Origin: Lachnospiraceae bacterium
GTDB lineage: Bacteria; Bacillota_A; Clostridia; Lachnospirales; Lachnospiraceae
NCBI GenBank assembly: GCA_017996675.1
Contig: JAGOGN010000086.1
Coordinates: forward strand, 1 to 6,586
DNA length: 6,586 nucleotides
Direction: 5' to 3'
Numbering within the stretch: the first letter of the stretch is position 1; every line of letters starts with the position of its first letter. The translations under genes were made by a program, and so were the position numbers. This document shows positions 1 to 6,311 of the stretch, in pieces. Below the pieces are notes generated by a model, which did no database searches, had not been told where the DNA came from, and saw only the letters and a program-made list of their open reading frames with translations.

Positions 1-1679
1 TTTTCGTACTGCTTTATTTCTTTATTTTTATTGTTGATAATTCCAATTTTATACATCGGAAATAGCGTATTACCTGCACCATCCGTGATGACCTGCTCTT
101 TTTTCGCAGTTCCATATATAAAATCGTTCTTCAAAAAACCTGTTGGTCGAATGAACTCTCCTGCTTTTGCATCAATTACAAACTCTTTTTCCTTTTCCAT
201 GTCAAAAAGTTTAATTTGTGTTCCTGTATTTTCATCACCTTTTGAAATCCAGGCAATTCTGCTATTTCCTTTCGAAAATGCATACCAATTTTCCCCGACT
301 CCACTAGCAAGAATTGACTTCTTTCTTGTAATTAAATCAATTTGAAAGATGTCCCCATCGACCATCATAAAAAATTGATTATTCTTGTTGACGTACATTA
401 CTTTTCCAACTTCATCTTCAATTACTTCGAAAGACTTGGAAAAAGGAATCCATAATTCTTCTTCTAGGGTATTTGCTACGCTATCATAATGGTAAACACA
501 AACGCCAACTTCTCCTTCATGGCTGCCTCTGCTCATATAACCATACACTACAAAATCCGTGCTACCCGTTTCGGATACTTTCAAAATTCGAATTCGGTGA
601 TTCATACTGTTTTCACGGTCATCAATTCCTTCGAATCCTCTAAAACTAAAGATTTTAGCCATCGCATCATTGGTCACATTATAGCCCCATAATTCTCCGG
701 CTTGTACAAAACAAAAACTGGTTCCATGCTCATTCGACAAATATTCTACATTTTTGTCTCGTATTCCCAGTTTTAATTTATTTGCAACGATATTTCCGTT
801 TTCACCTCGAAAGATTTCTTCCATCGAACGCTCAAAGTCCAGTAAATAGCTTGCGGTCTCGCTAATTCTAATTCGATAATACTCTTCCACATTATAATAT
901 TCCAGTTCTCCCTTTTCTCCAGTAGAACTCATAATATATTCCAACAGTATGACAGAATATGCTGGTGTAATTTCAACCACTTGTAGTTTCGGATCCGTTT
1001 GTCTCTTTCCTACAAAGCTTCCCCAGGAAACTTGGTTTAAGGTTGACTGAATCGTCACATTCTCTAATGTGGTGTTATCCGTAGTGTGGTCCGATTCCAT
1101 ATACATTGCAAGAGCGTCGGAAGCTTTTTTATCTAAAGATGCCTGATGAAAATTCAAGGCGAAATCTATACATTTGGATGCATTCCAACTTTCCGCTTTG
1201 ATCACTCTCGTATAATAAGAAATCGTTTCACCTTTACTATGTAGTTGAATTGTTAATGAATATTCCACTCCTTCATCCAAAATATTTGGGAAGGTGAGTG
1301 AAGCCTCGATCTTTCCTTTTTTTGCTTTGAAATCCTTCACTTCATTATCTTCAATTAATCTACCTGCGTCCAGACTTCGAATTTCATAAGAGATTCCCGA
1401 AATTTTTTTATCATAAGACAAGACTTTAATCGGTAACTCCAATTTGGAAGAAATCGGGGTAATGGTATCTCTGATGTACAGTGGATTCATTTCTTTTTGA
1501 TATCCCTGTAACCGGTTGATATCCTTCCCATTATCCGATAAAAATACAACAGGGAATTCAGCTTCCTTCCACTCTGTTGTTAAATCTACACTTCCCTTTG
1601 CTATCGCACATTCAAAAATTACTACCGAAATAAGAAATACTGCAATCAACACAAGAGGTTTTAGCCATTTATGTTTCAT
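1..1679 (-). CDS. Membrane-anchored or secreted protein with beta-propeller-like region, function unknown (C-terminus off the window)
   Basis: An uninterrupted reading frame of 559 codons runs from the ATG at 1679-1677 to the left edge with no stop, so the C-terminus is missing. The protein starts MKHKWLKPLVLIAVFLISVV. This gives a positive N-terminus and a hydrophobic segment at about residues 7-26, followed by AIA-K at 25-28, so it is a signal peptide or signal anchor and the rest should be outside the cytoplasm. There is a Cys at residue 24 but the preceding residues (IFE) do not make a lipobox. Residues 60-165 look beta-rich, like an Ig-type sandwich. Residues 170-300 are mixed. From about 322 on there are five similar beta-rich units (near 322-347, 375-412, 426-460, 465-502 and 508-559) resembling WD/TolB-like blades. 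The start overlaps the methyltransferase end by 11 bases and has a strong ribosome binding site. I do not recognise a named family. A role in cell envelope or ligand binding would be guesswork. Confidence 0.85.
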   Translation of the reverse strand, partial: MKHKWLKPLVLIAVFLISVVIFECAIAKGSVDLTTEWKEAEFPVVFLSDNGKDINRLQGYQKEMNPLYIRDTITPISSKLELPIKVLSYDKKISGISYEIRSLDAGRLIEDNEVKDFKAKKGKIEASLTFPNILDEGVEYSLTIQLHSKGETISYYTRVIKAESWNASKCIDFALNFHQASLDKKASDALAMYMESDHTTDNTTLENVTIQSTLNQVSWGSFVGKRQTDPKLQVVEITPAYSVILLEYIMSSTGEKGELEYYNVEEYYRIRISETASYLLDFERSMEEIFRGENGNIVANKLKLGIRDKNVEYLSNEHGTSFCFVQAGELWGYNVTNDAMAKIFSFRGFEGIDDRENSMNHRIRILKVSETGSTDFVVYGYMSRGSHEGEVGVCVYHYDSVANTLEEELWIPFSKSFEVIEDEVGKVMYVNKNNQFFMMVDGDIFQIDLITRKKSILASGVGENWYAFSKGNSRIAWISKGDENTGTQIKLFDMEKEKEFVIDAKAGEFIRPTGFLKNDFIYGTAKKEQVITDGAGNTLFPMYKIGIINNKNKEIKQYE

Positions 1680-2826
1680 CAACGATTTCTCCTTTCAATA
1701 ATTTAGATAGCGTTAATCTACCGTTTAAAAATACTTCCAGCTCTTTTGTTGAAAGGGAAATAGTTGCCTCTTTCGTTTTCTTAACTGCTCGAATTAATAT
1801 ATTTTTAGGCGTGTGTTCCATATCGATAAATTCCAGCAACTGTACCTGATATCCGCATTGTTCCAATAAATTTGCGCGTATGCCGTCGGTAAATAAAGCG
1901 GAAACTCTTTCTTTGAGTAATCCGTATTTCAAAATGGATTCCAATTCTTTGCATTCAATTTGCTGATTTAATTCATGTTGACAGCAAGGCACGGAAAGAA
2001 TAACCGAAGCACCCCACTTTACTGCTTTAGCAAGGGCGTAATCCGTTGCAGTGTCACATGCATGCAAAGTTACAACCATATCAACTTGGGTTACACCCTC
2101 ATACTGTGCAATATCTCCAATAAAAAAGTCCAGTTTTTCAAACTGATAATTTGTTCTCAACTGATTACAGTGACGAATGACGTCTTCTTTCAAATCCAGT
2201 CCAATAATGCGAATATCCATTCCCTTCATCTCATGCAAATAGTAATACATGGCAAAGGTTAAATAAGACTTTCCACATCCAAAATCTATAATAACTGCCT
2301 CTCTGTCTGTTGGTAATTCATCTGCAACATCCTGGATAAATTCTAAAAATCGATTGATTTGACGAAACTTATCATACTGAGATTTTACGATCTTCCCTTC
2401 GGCCGTCTGAACTCCCAAATCCTGCAAAAATAGCAGCGGTTTTCCTTCTTCCAAAATATACTTTTTGGTACGATTATGAGACAGGTCCTGATTTTGATTC
2501 AGATCCTGTCTCACCTTTTTATTGATGGTTACTTTTCCTTTTTTACTAATCAGAATTACTACTTGTAATCCATTTGCAAGAAGTTCTAACTGGCGATAAT
2601 TTTCCATGTATTCCAAAATCTGGTTACAAGTTTCATTCGCCTCTAGGTTCTGATGAAAAATTTGTTTTCCGTCATAAACGGCAAACTGAAATAAGAGCTG
2701 GCATTTCAGCTCGACTGGACGAATCTGAATTTTTCTCGCACTATTTTTCTCTCTTGGGTTACTAATCACAATCTGAATCAAGTTCTGATTGAGGTTGTTT
2801 CGCAATTCTTCTTTTATTTCATTCAT
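1669..2826 (-). CDS. Class I SAM-dependent methyltransferase, Methyltransf_32 type
   Basis: A complete 385-residue protein, predicted cytosolic, with no signal peptide. The Rossmann methyltransferase core spans about residues 150-350. Motif I is DFGCGKSYLT at 181-190 (SAM glycine loop); an acidic residue ending strand 2 is D211 in GLDLKED; GD at 237-238 is the likely adenine-side motif; and TLHACDTATD at 253-262 is the motif IV region. SVPCCQHEL at 278-286 carries a Cys-Cys-Gln-His cluster that I associate with the PF13679 (Methyltransf_32) group. The first 140 residues form a separate N-terminal domain of unknown role. The substrate cannot be read from the sequence; RNA, protein and small molecules are all possible. 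The ATG overlaps the thioesterase stop as ATGA, with AAGGGA 6 bases upstream, so the two are translationally coupled. The coding sequence contains a notable inverted repeat at 2478-2512. Confidence 0.88.
   Translation of the reverse strand: MNEIKEELRNNLNQNLIQIVISNPREKNSARKIQIRPVELKCQLLFQFAVYDGKQIFHQNLEANETCNQILEYMENYRQLELLANGLQVVILISKKGKVTINKKVRQDLNQNQDLSHNRTKKYILEEGKPLLFLQDLGVQTAEGKIVKSQYDKFRQINRFLEFIQDVADELPTDREAVIIDFGCGKSYLTFAMYYYLHEMKGMDIRIIGLDLKEDVIRHCNQLRTNYQFEKLDFFIGDIAQYEGVTQVDMVVTLHACDTATDYALAKAVKWGASVILSVPCCQHELNQQIECKELESILKYGLLKERVSALFTDGIRANLLEQCGYQVQLLEFIDMEHTPKNILIRAVKKTKEATISLSTKELEVFLNGRLTLSKLLKGEIVDET
1689..1695 (-). promoter_or_regulatory. Ribosome binding site for the membrane/propeller-like protein
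   Basis: AAAGGAG on the minus strand lies 9 bases before the ATG at 1679. It sits inside the last codons of the methyltransferase gene. It supports the 1679 start and shows that this long frame is translated and coupled to the gene before it. Confidence 0.75.
2478..2512. repeat. Imperfect inverted repeat (hairpin) inside the methyltransferase gene
   Basis: The arms GAGACAGGTCCTGA (2478-2491) and TCAGATCCTGTCTC (2499-2512) pair at 12 of 14 positions around a 7-base loop, with the outer 8 pairs perfect and half G+C. On the plus strand the right arm is followed by ACC and then five T (2516-2520), which resembles an intrinsic terminator for antisense transcription. In the protein this stretch reads DLNQNQDL at residues 108-115. 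It could be functional or a by-product of this repetitive peptide. Confidence 0.55.
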
Positions 2827-3209
2827 TTTTTATCCCTTAATTTGTTCATAAATGCTTCTTTTTGAATCAAAAATCTTTCATGGGTTCCACGTCCAATTAC
2901 TCCATTATCGTCTGTCACCAACGCATCAAAGACAATTCTCTTTCGGTCTACCTGAGTAATCGTCGTCTGACAGGTCACCTGTTTTCCTACTAATGTCGCG
3001 GATACATGCTCTACATGAACCAAGGTGCCAACACATCCCCATCCTTCATCTAAAAAAGGAGCAATACTTGTCTTTGCACAATCTTCGATTAATGCCACTA
3101 GCGCAGGCGTTGCAAATACAGGTAAAAGTCCACTTCCTAGAGATTCTGCTGTTAATTCATCGGTAACTGTTATTGTTTTTTCGTAAACGAGTCCTACCTG
3201 AATATCCAT
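2823..3209 (-). CDS. FlK-type hot-dog acyl-CoA thioesterase
   Basis: A complete 128-residue protein, a usual length for a single hot-dog domain, probably cytosolic and dimeric. It resembles fluoroacetyl-CoA thioesterase FlK and its broad family. Residues T34, E42 and H68 have the same spacing (8 and 26) as the FlK catalytic residues Thr42, Glu50 and His76, as I recall them. The context is VFATPALVALIED for the first two and LVHVEHVSAT for the His. The family hydrolyses short acyl-CoA esters. The real substrate here is unknown, and true fluoroacetate resistance is unlikely in such an organism because most relatives act on other acyl-CoAs or are uncharacterised. The start is 9 bases after the nadC stop, and AAGGAG overlaps that stop codon. 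The stop overlaps the methyltransferase start by 4 bases. Its place after nadC is not explained by NAD synthesis; buk at the far end of the cluster also deals with short acyl groups. Confidence 0.85.
   Translation of the reverse strand: MDIQVGLVYEKTITVTDELTAESLGSGLLPVFATPALVALIEDCAKTSIAPFLDEGWGCVGTLVHVEHVSATLVGKQVTCQTTITQVDRKRIVFDALVTDDNGVIGRGTHERFLIQKEAFMNKLRDKK
2833..2838 (-). promoter_or_regulatory. Ribosome binding site for the methyltransferase
   Basis: AAGGGA on the minus strand lies 6 bases before the ATG at 2826 and within the last codons of the thioesterase gene. With the 4-base ATGA stop/start overlap it fixes the methyltransferase start and implies coupled translation. Confidence 0.65.
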
Positions 3210-3214
3210 TTGAT

Positions 3215-3220
3215 CTCCTT
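3215..3220 (-). promoter_or_regulatory. Ribosome binding site for the thioesterase
   Basis: AAGGAG on the minus strand lies 5 bases before the ATG at 3209 and shares two bases with the nadC TAA stop. This leaves no room for a separate promoter or terminator between the two genes. Confidence 0.7.
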
Positions 3221-4073
3221 ATTCTGGTCTTAAATTCTTTAATGATATGTCCATAATCGGAGCAGAGTGTGTAAGAGCTCCTGAGGAAACAAAGTCTACT
3301 CCCACCTTTGCAATCTGTCTTAATCTGTCTTTTGTTACATTTCCAGAGCACTCTGTTAAGGCGCGGTGGTCGATGATTTTCAATGCTTCTACCATCACTT
3401 CATCAGACATATTATCTAACATAATAATATCCGCTCCAGCTTCTACTGCTTCTTTCACCTGCTCTAATGTCTCAACTTCTACTTCGATCTTTCGAACAAA
3501 TGGAGCATAAGCTTTTGCACGTTCAATTGCAGCTGTAATGCTTCCTGCAGCACCAATATGATTGTCTTTTAAAAGTACTCCGTCGGATAAATTATAGCGA
3601 TGGTTACATCCACCACCAACTCTTACCGCATATTTTTCAAATGGTCTCATATTTGGTGTGGTCTTTCTGGTATCTAGCAGCCTGGTATGAAAGCCTTCTA
3701 ATTCTGCCACATATTCTGCTGTATAAGTCGCAATACCACTCATTCTCTGCATATAATTCAAAGCTGTTCGCTCGCCTGAAAGTAAAACACGAATGTCACC
3801 TTTCACGACTCCCATGAGCTGACCTGCATGAACGCGGTCGCCATCTTTTAAATCCGTTTCAAAAACAGTTGTGGAATCCAGTAGCTGGAATACTCGTTCG
3901 AATATTTCCAATCCACAAATAATCCCGTCCTGCTTACATATTAGTTCTGCGCGTCCAAGGCAATAGTCAGGCATCACAGCATTTGTTGTAACATCCTCAC
4001 TTGTAATATCCTCTTTTAGTGCACGCATGATATATTCATCAATATTAACTTTCGAAGTTACACCATTTATCAT
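3219..4073 (-). CDS. nadC: Nicotinate-nucleotide pyrophosphorylase (quinolinate phosphoribosyltransferase)
   Basis: A complete 284-residue enzyme, typical length for the family. It converts quinolinate and PRPP to nicotinate mononucleotide, CO2 and pyrophosphate in the cytosol, the last step of the nadABC branch. The N-terminal domain has the conserved DEYIMRALKEDITSEDVTT region (12-30). The barrel domain shows GERTALNYMQRMSGIAT (100-116), R131, DTRKTTP (134-140), HR at 158-159, LLKDNH (167-172), E198 and E200 in EVEVE, MLDN (218-221), SGN (243-245) and SSGALTH (263-269). These are the expected quinolinate and PRPP-binding positions. The start at 4073 lies 29 bases inside nadB. The in-frame Met16 (4028) would remove a conserved N-terminal helix, so the longer form is preferred. 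Overlap with nadB implies coupled translation. Confidence 0.96.
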   Translation of the reverse strand: MINGVTSKVNIDEYIMRALKEDITSEDVTTNAVMPDYCLGRAELICKQDGIICGLEIFERVFQLLDSTTVFETDLKDGDRVHAGQLMGVVKGDIRVLLSGERTALNYMQRMSGIATYTAEYVAELEGFHTRLLDTRKTTPNMRPFEKYAVRVGGGCNHRYNLSDGVLLKDNHIGAAGSITAAIERAKAYAPFVRKIEVEVETLEQVKEAVEAGADIIMLDNMSDEVMVEALKIIDHRALTECSGNVTKDRLRQIAKVGVDFVSSGALTHSAPIMDISLKNLRPE

Positions 4074-5358
4074 AGAATTCTGGATCCTTTCTCTTTATTT
4101 CTTCCATTATAATTTCAGAAAATTGTTTTTCTCTATCTTCTTTAGATGGATATTTTGAAAAATCAACTTCCATTTGATCTTTTTGGTAAGGTCTTAATTT
4201 TTCTGCTTTAAAAGCTGCTCTTTCAGCAAAAACTAGACTTTCCAATAAGGAATTACTTGCCAGACGATTTCCACCATGCACTCCATTACATGCAGTTTCA
4301 CCAACGGCATAAAGTCTTGGCATGGATGTTTCACCTTCTGTATTTACTTTAATTCCGCCCATCAGATAATGTTGTGCTGGCGTGATTGGAACCATATCCT
4401 TTGTGATATCATAACCTTCTTCTAAGCAACGCTCAAAAATATGTGGAAATCTTTTCTGTGCTTCCTTTGAAGTCATGGACACTAATTTAATATAAACATG
4501 ATCGGTCTGATCTTTTTTCATCTGATCACTGATTGCTGCTGCCACTACATCTCGAGGCTGAAGTTCATCCGTAAAACGTTCTCCATTTTTGTCCAAAAGA
4601 ATAGCGCCTTCACCTCGAACAGACTCGGAAATCAAGAAACTACGCTCTTTCTTCGTTGTATATAATGTAGTCGGATGAATCTGTATCGAATTAATGTGTT
4701 CAAGTTCAATATGATGAAGGATTGCCAGCGCAAAGCTATCCCCAGTAATATGTGGGAAGTTCGTAGAATGATGGAATAAGCCACCGATTCCCCCTGTTGC
4801 AAGCACGACTGCATCTGCGAATACTGCTTTACGAGCTCCAACTGCATTCTCTATTACAATTCCTGTGCATTCTCCATCCTGATCTTCTAATAAATCAATC
4901 ATGGTGTGATAAGGTAATACCGTAATATTGTCTCGTTCCATCACACGCTTCAATAATGTTCTTGTAATTTCCTTACCAGTCTGATCCGCATGATGTAAAA
5001 TACGATTAGTTCGATGCGCTGCTTCCCTTGTGTAATGATAAGATCCATCTGGGTTTCGGTCAAAATCTACCCCATATTTTTCTAAAGAACCAATTACGTG
5101 TGGGGAATTTTCGATCATGACCTTTACTGCATCGCGGTTATTTTCATAATGTCCTGCTTTTAACGTATCTTCAAAATACTCCTCAAAATTGTCTGGTGAA
5201 GTTAGAGTGCAGATTCCACCCTGCGCCAAATAGGAATCACTATTATCCATCTGGTCCTTTGTAATCATCAATATCTTTTTATCCCAAGATGTGGAAAGTG
5301 CAAAAAACAAACCTGCTACTCCACTTCCTACTACGATAATGTCATATTTTTCTTCCAT
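4045..5358 (-). CDS. nadB: L-aspartate oxidase, short clostridial form
   Basis: A complete 437-residue FAD enzyme that oxidises L-aspartate to iminoaspartate, the substrate of NadA; anaerobes probably use an acceptor such as fumarate instead of oxygen. The N-terminal dinucleotide fold shows IIVVGSGVAG (7-16). Next come SYLAQGGI (42-49), EAAHRTNRILHHADQTG (112-128) and VVLATGGIGGLF (184-195). The substrate and catalytic region has IQIHPT (226-231), ESVRGEGA (245-252), QPRD (267-270) with R269 the likely counterpart of E. coli Arg290, and PAQHYLMGGI (327-336) with H330 the likely counterpart of His351. The FAD-binding C-terminal part is GETACNGVHGGNRLASNSLLES (353-374). It is about 100 residues shorter than E. 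coli NadB, lacking most of the C-terminal helical domain, as I recall for other clostridial enzymes. The start is 10 bases after the nadA stop, preceded by AAAGGCGGAG. Succinate dehydrogenase or fumarate reductase flavoproteins are related, but the nadA and nadC neighbours settle the call. Confidence 0.96.
   Translation of the reverse strand: MEEKYDIIVVGSGVAGLFFALSTSWDKKILMITKDQMDNSDSYLAQGGICTLTSPDNFEEYFEDTLKAGHYENNRDAVKVMIENSPHVIGSLEKYGVDFDRNPDGSYHYTREAAHRTNRILHHADQTGKEITRTLLKRVMERDNITVLPYHTMIDLLEDQDGECTGIVIENAVGARKAVFADAVVLATGGIGGLFHHSTNFPHITGDSFALAILHHIELEHINSIQIHPTTLYTTKKERSFLISESVRGEGAILLDKNGERFTDELQPRDVVAAAISDQMKKDQTDHVYIKLVSMTSKEAQKRFPHIFERCLEEGYDITKDMVPITPAQHYLMGGIKVNTEGETSMPRLYAVGETACNGVHGGNRLASNSLLESLVFAERAAFKAEKLRPYQKDQMEVDFSKYPSKEDREKQFSEIIMEEIKRKDPEFYDKWCNFES
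4085..4090 (-). promoter_or_regulatory. Ribosome binding site supporting the nadC start inside nadB
   Basis: AAAGGA on the minus strand lies 11 bases before the ATG at 4073. The spacing is slightly long. It lies within the nadB coding sequence and supports the overlapping start over the internal Met at 4028. Confidence 0.5.
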
Positions 5359-5368
5359 GTCTCCGCCT

Positions 5369-6277
5369 TTACTGTGCTAATTCCAACATCCGTTGTAATG
5401 GAATCAAAGCTTTTTTTCTCGTTTCGTCATCAATTATGACTTCTGGTGACATGGTTTCTAATGCCTGATATACGCTTTCCAATGTGGTCAGCTTCATATC
5501 TTTACATACCATTTCATCTTTTACAGGATAGAACTTCTTTTCCGGATTTTTTTGCATCAATTCATAAGCAACACCAAATTCAGTTGCAATAATGAATTCT
5601 TCGTCTTTATTGTTTGTAGCATAATCGATGATTCCGGATGTACTTCCCACATAATCTGCTTCCTGTAGAATTTCAGGTTTACATTCTGGATGTGCAAGCA
5701 ACTTCACATTTGGATGTGCTTTCTTTGCACGACTTACATCTTCTAATGTTACTTCATGATGTACTGGACAATACCCATCATTAAGAAAAATCTCTTTCGA
5801 TGGAACCTGTTTTTTTACATAAGCACCAAGGTTTTGATCTGGAATAAAAAAGATCTTATCTGCTTCCAAATTTGAAACAATCTTTACTGCATTTGCAGAT
5901 GTCACACATACATCGGAATAAGTTTTTGTTTCAGCAGTGGAATTAATATAGGTTACCACACAAATATCTGGATACTTTTCCCGCATTTCTCTGACTTTCT
6001 CGTACTGAACCATATGAGCCATTTCACAGTCCGCTTCCTCAACAGGAAGTAATACTGTCTTATCTGGATTCATGATTTTTGCACTTTCAGCCATAAAACG
6101 CACTCCGCAAAAACAAATCACCTTACATTTTAAACTTGCTGCTACTTTCGCCAGATAGTATGAATCACCTACATAATCTGCAATTGCCTGCACCTCATCA
6201 TTTACATAATAATGAGCCAAAATTACTGCATCTTTTTCTTGCTTTAATTTCTCAATTCTCTCTCGCAATTCCTGCAT
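5369..6277 (-). CDS. nadA: Quinolinate synthase, [4Fe-4S] enzyme
   Basis: A complete 302-residue enzyme, matching the short NadA form of about 300 residues. It condenses iminoaspartate with dihydroxyacetone phosphate to quinolinate in the cytosol. Three cysteines sit at the expected cluster-binding places: C84 (EADC), C170 (GYCPVHH) and C258 (EMVCKDMK), one in each of the three similar sub-domains. Other family signatures are ILAHYYVNDEVQ (19-30), GDSYYLAK (37-44), CGVRFMAE (57-64), YINSTAETK (110-118), PDQNLG (146-151), HPEC (196-199) and GSTSGI (211-216). The cluster is oxygen sensitive, in keeping with an anaerobic host. The ATG at 6277 has GGAG 10 bases upstream (6288-6291). An ATG 5 bases further upstream (6284-6282) is out of frame and meets a stop at once. 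It lies 34 bases after buk, with no NAD-specific promoter visible between them. Confidence 0.97.
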   Translation of the reverse strand: MQELRERIEKLKQEKDAVILAHYYVNDEVQAIADYVGDSYYLAKVAASLKCKVICFCGVRFMAESAKIMNPDKTVLLPVEEADCEMAHMVQYEKVREMREKYPDICVVTYINSTAETKTYSDVCVTSANAVKIVSNLEADKIFFIPDQNLGAYVKKQVPSKEIFLNDGYCPVHHEVTLEDVSRAKKAHPNVKLLAHPECKPEILQEADYVGSTSGIIDYATNNKDEEFIIATEFGVAYELMQKNPEKKFYPVKDEMVCKDMKLTTLESVYQALETMSPEVIIDDETRKKALIPLQRMLELAQ

Positions 6278-6311
6278 CTCACATTTTCTCCATTTTTTGC
6301 TTACTTACAGC
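6278..6311 (-). other. 34-base buk-nadA gap, no terminator or clear promoter
   Basis: This is the longest non-coding stretch in the window. It holds the nadA ribosome binding site and an A-rich run. No stem-loop longer than three pairs, no recognisable operator of the NAD repressor NiaR and no -35/-10 pair is evident. This suggests that buk and nadABC are read through together, or that nadA is driven from a promoter inside buk. Confidence 0.5.

Noticed and set aside
31..692. Two short open frames on the plus strand (31-345 and 489-692)
   Set aside because: Both lie opposite the continuous 559-codon minus-strand frame, which has a ribosome binding site and a protein-like composition. The plus-strand peptides resemble no known protein and are antisense shadows.
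1600..1679. Possible lipoprotein signal in the membrane/propeller-like protein because of the Cys at residue 24
   Set aside because: The residues before the Cys are IFE. A lipobox needs a small residue just before the Cys and usually Leu at -3, so lipid anchoring is not supported.
1516..2765. Plus-strand open frames opposite the methyltransferase and the start of the membrane protein gene
   Set aside because: They are antisense to well-supported genes, low in recognisable motifs and without convincing start signals.
3157..3510. Short frames on both strands across the nadC and thioesterase junction
   Set aside because: They fall in other frames of nadC and the thioesterase, whose conserved motifs settle the coding frame.
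4632..4847. 71-codon minus-strand frame inside nadB
   Set aside because: It is a different frame of the nadB coding sequence, where the nadB catalytic motifs are intact on both sides.
6278..6311. Possible terminator between buk and nadA
   Set aside because: Only a three-pair stem can be drawn, and the A-run on the coding strand is not the U-run a terminator needs.
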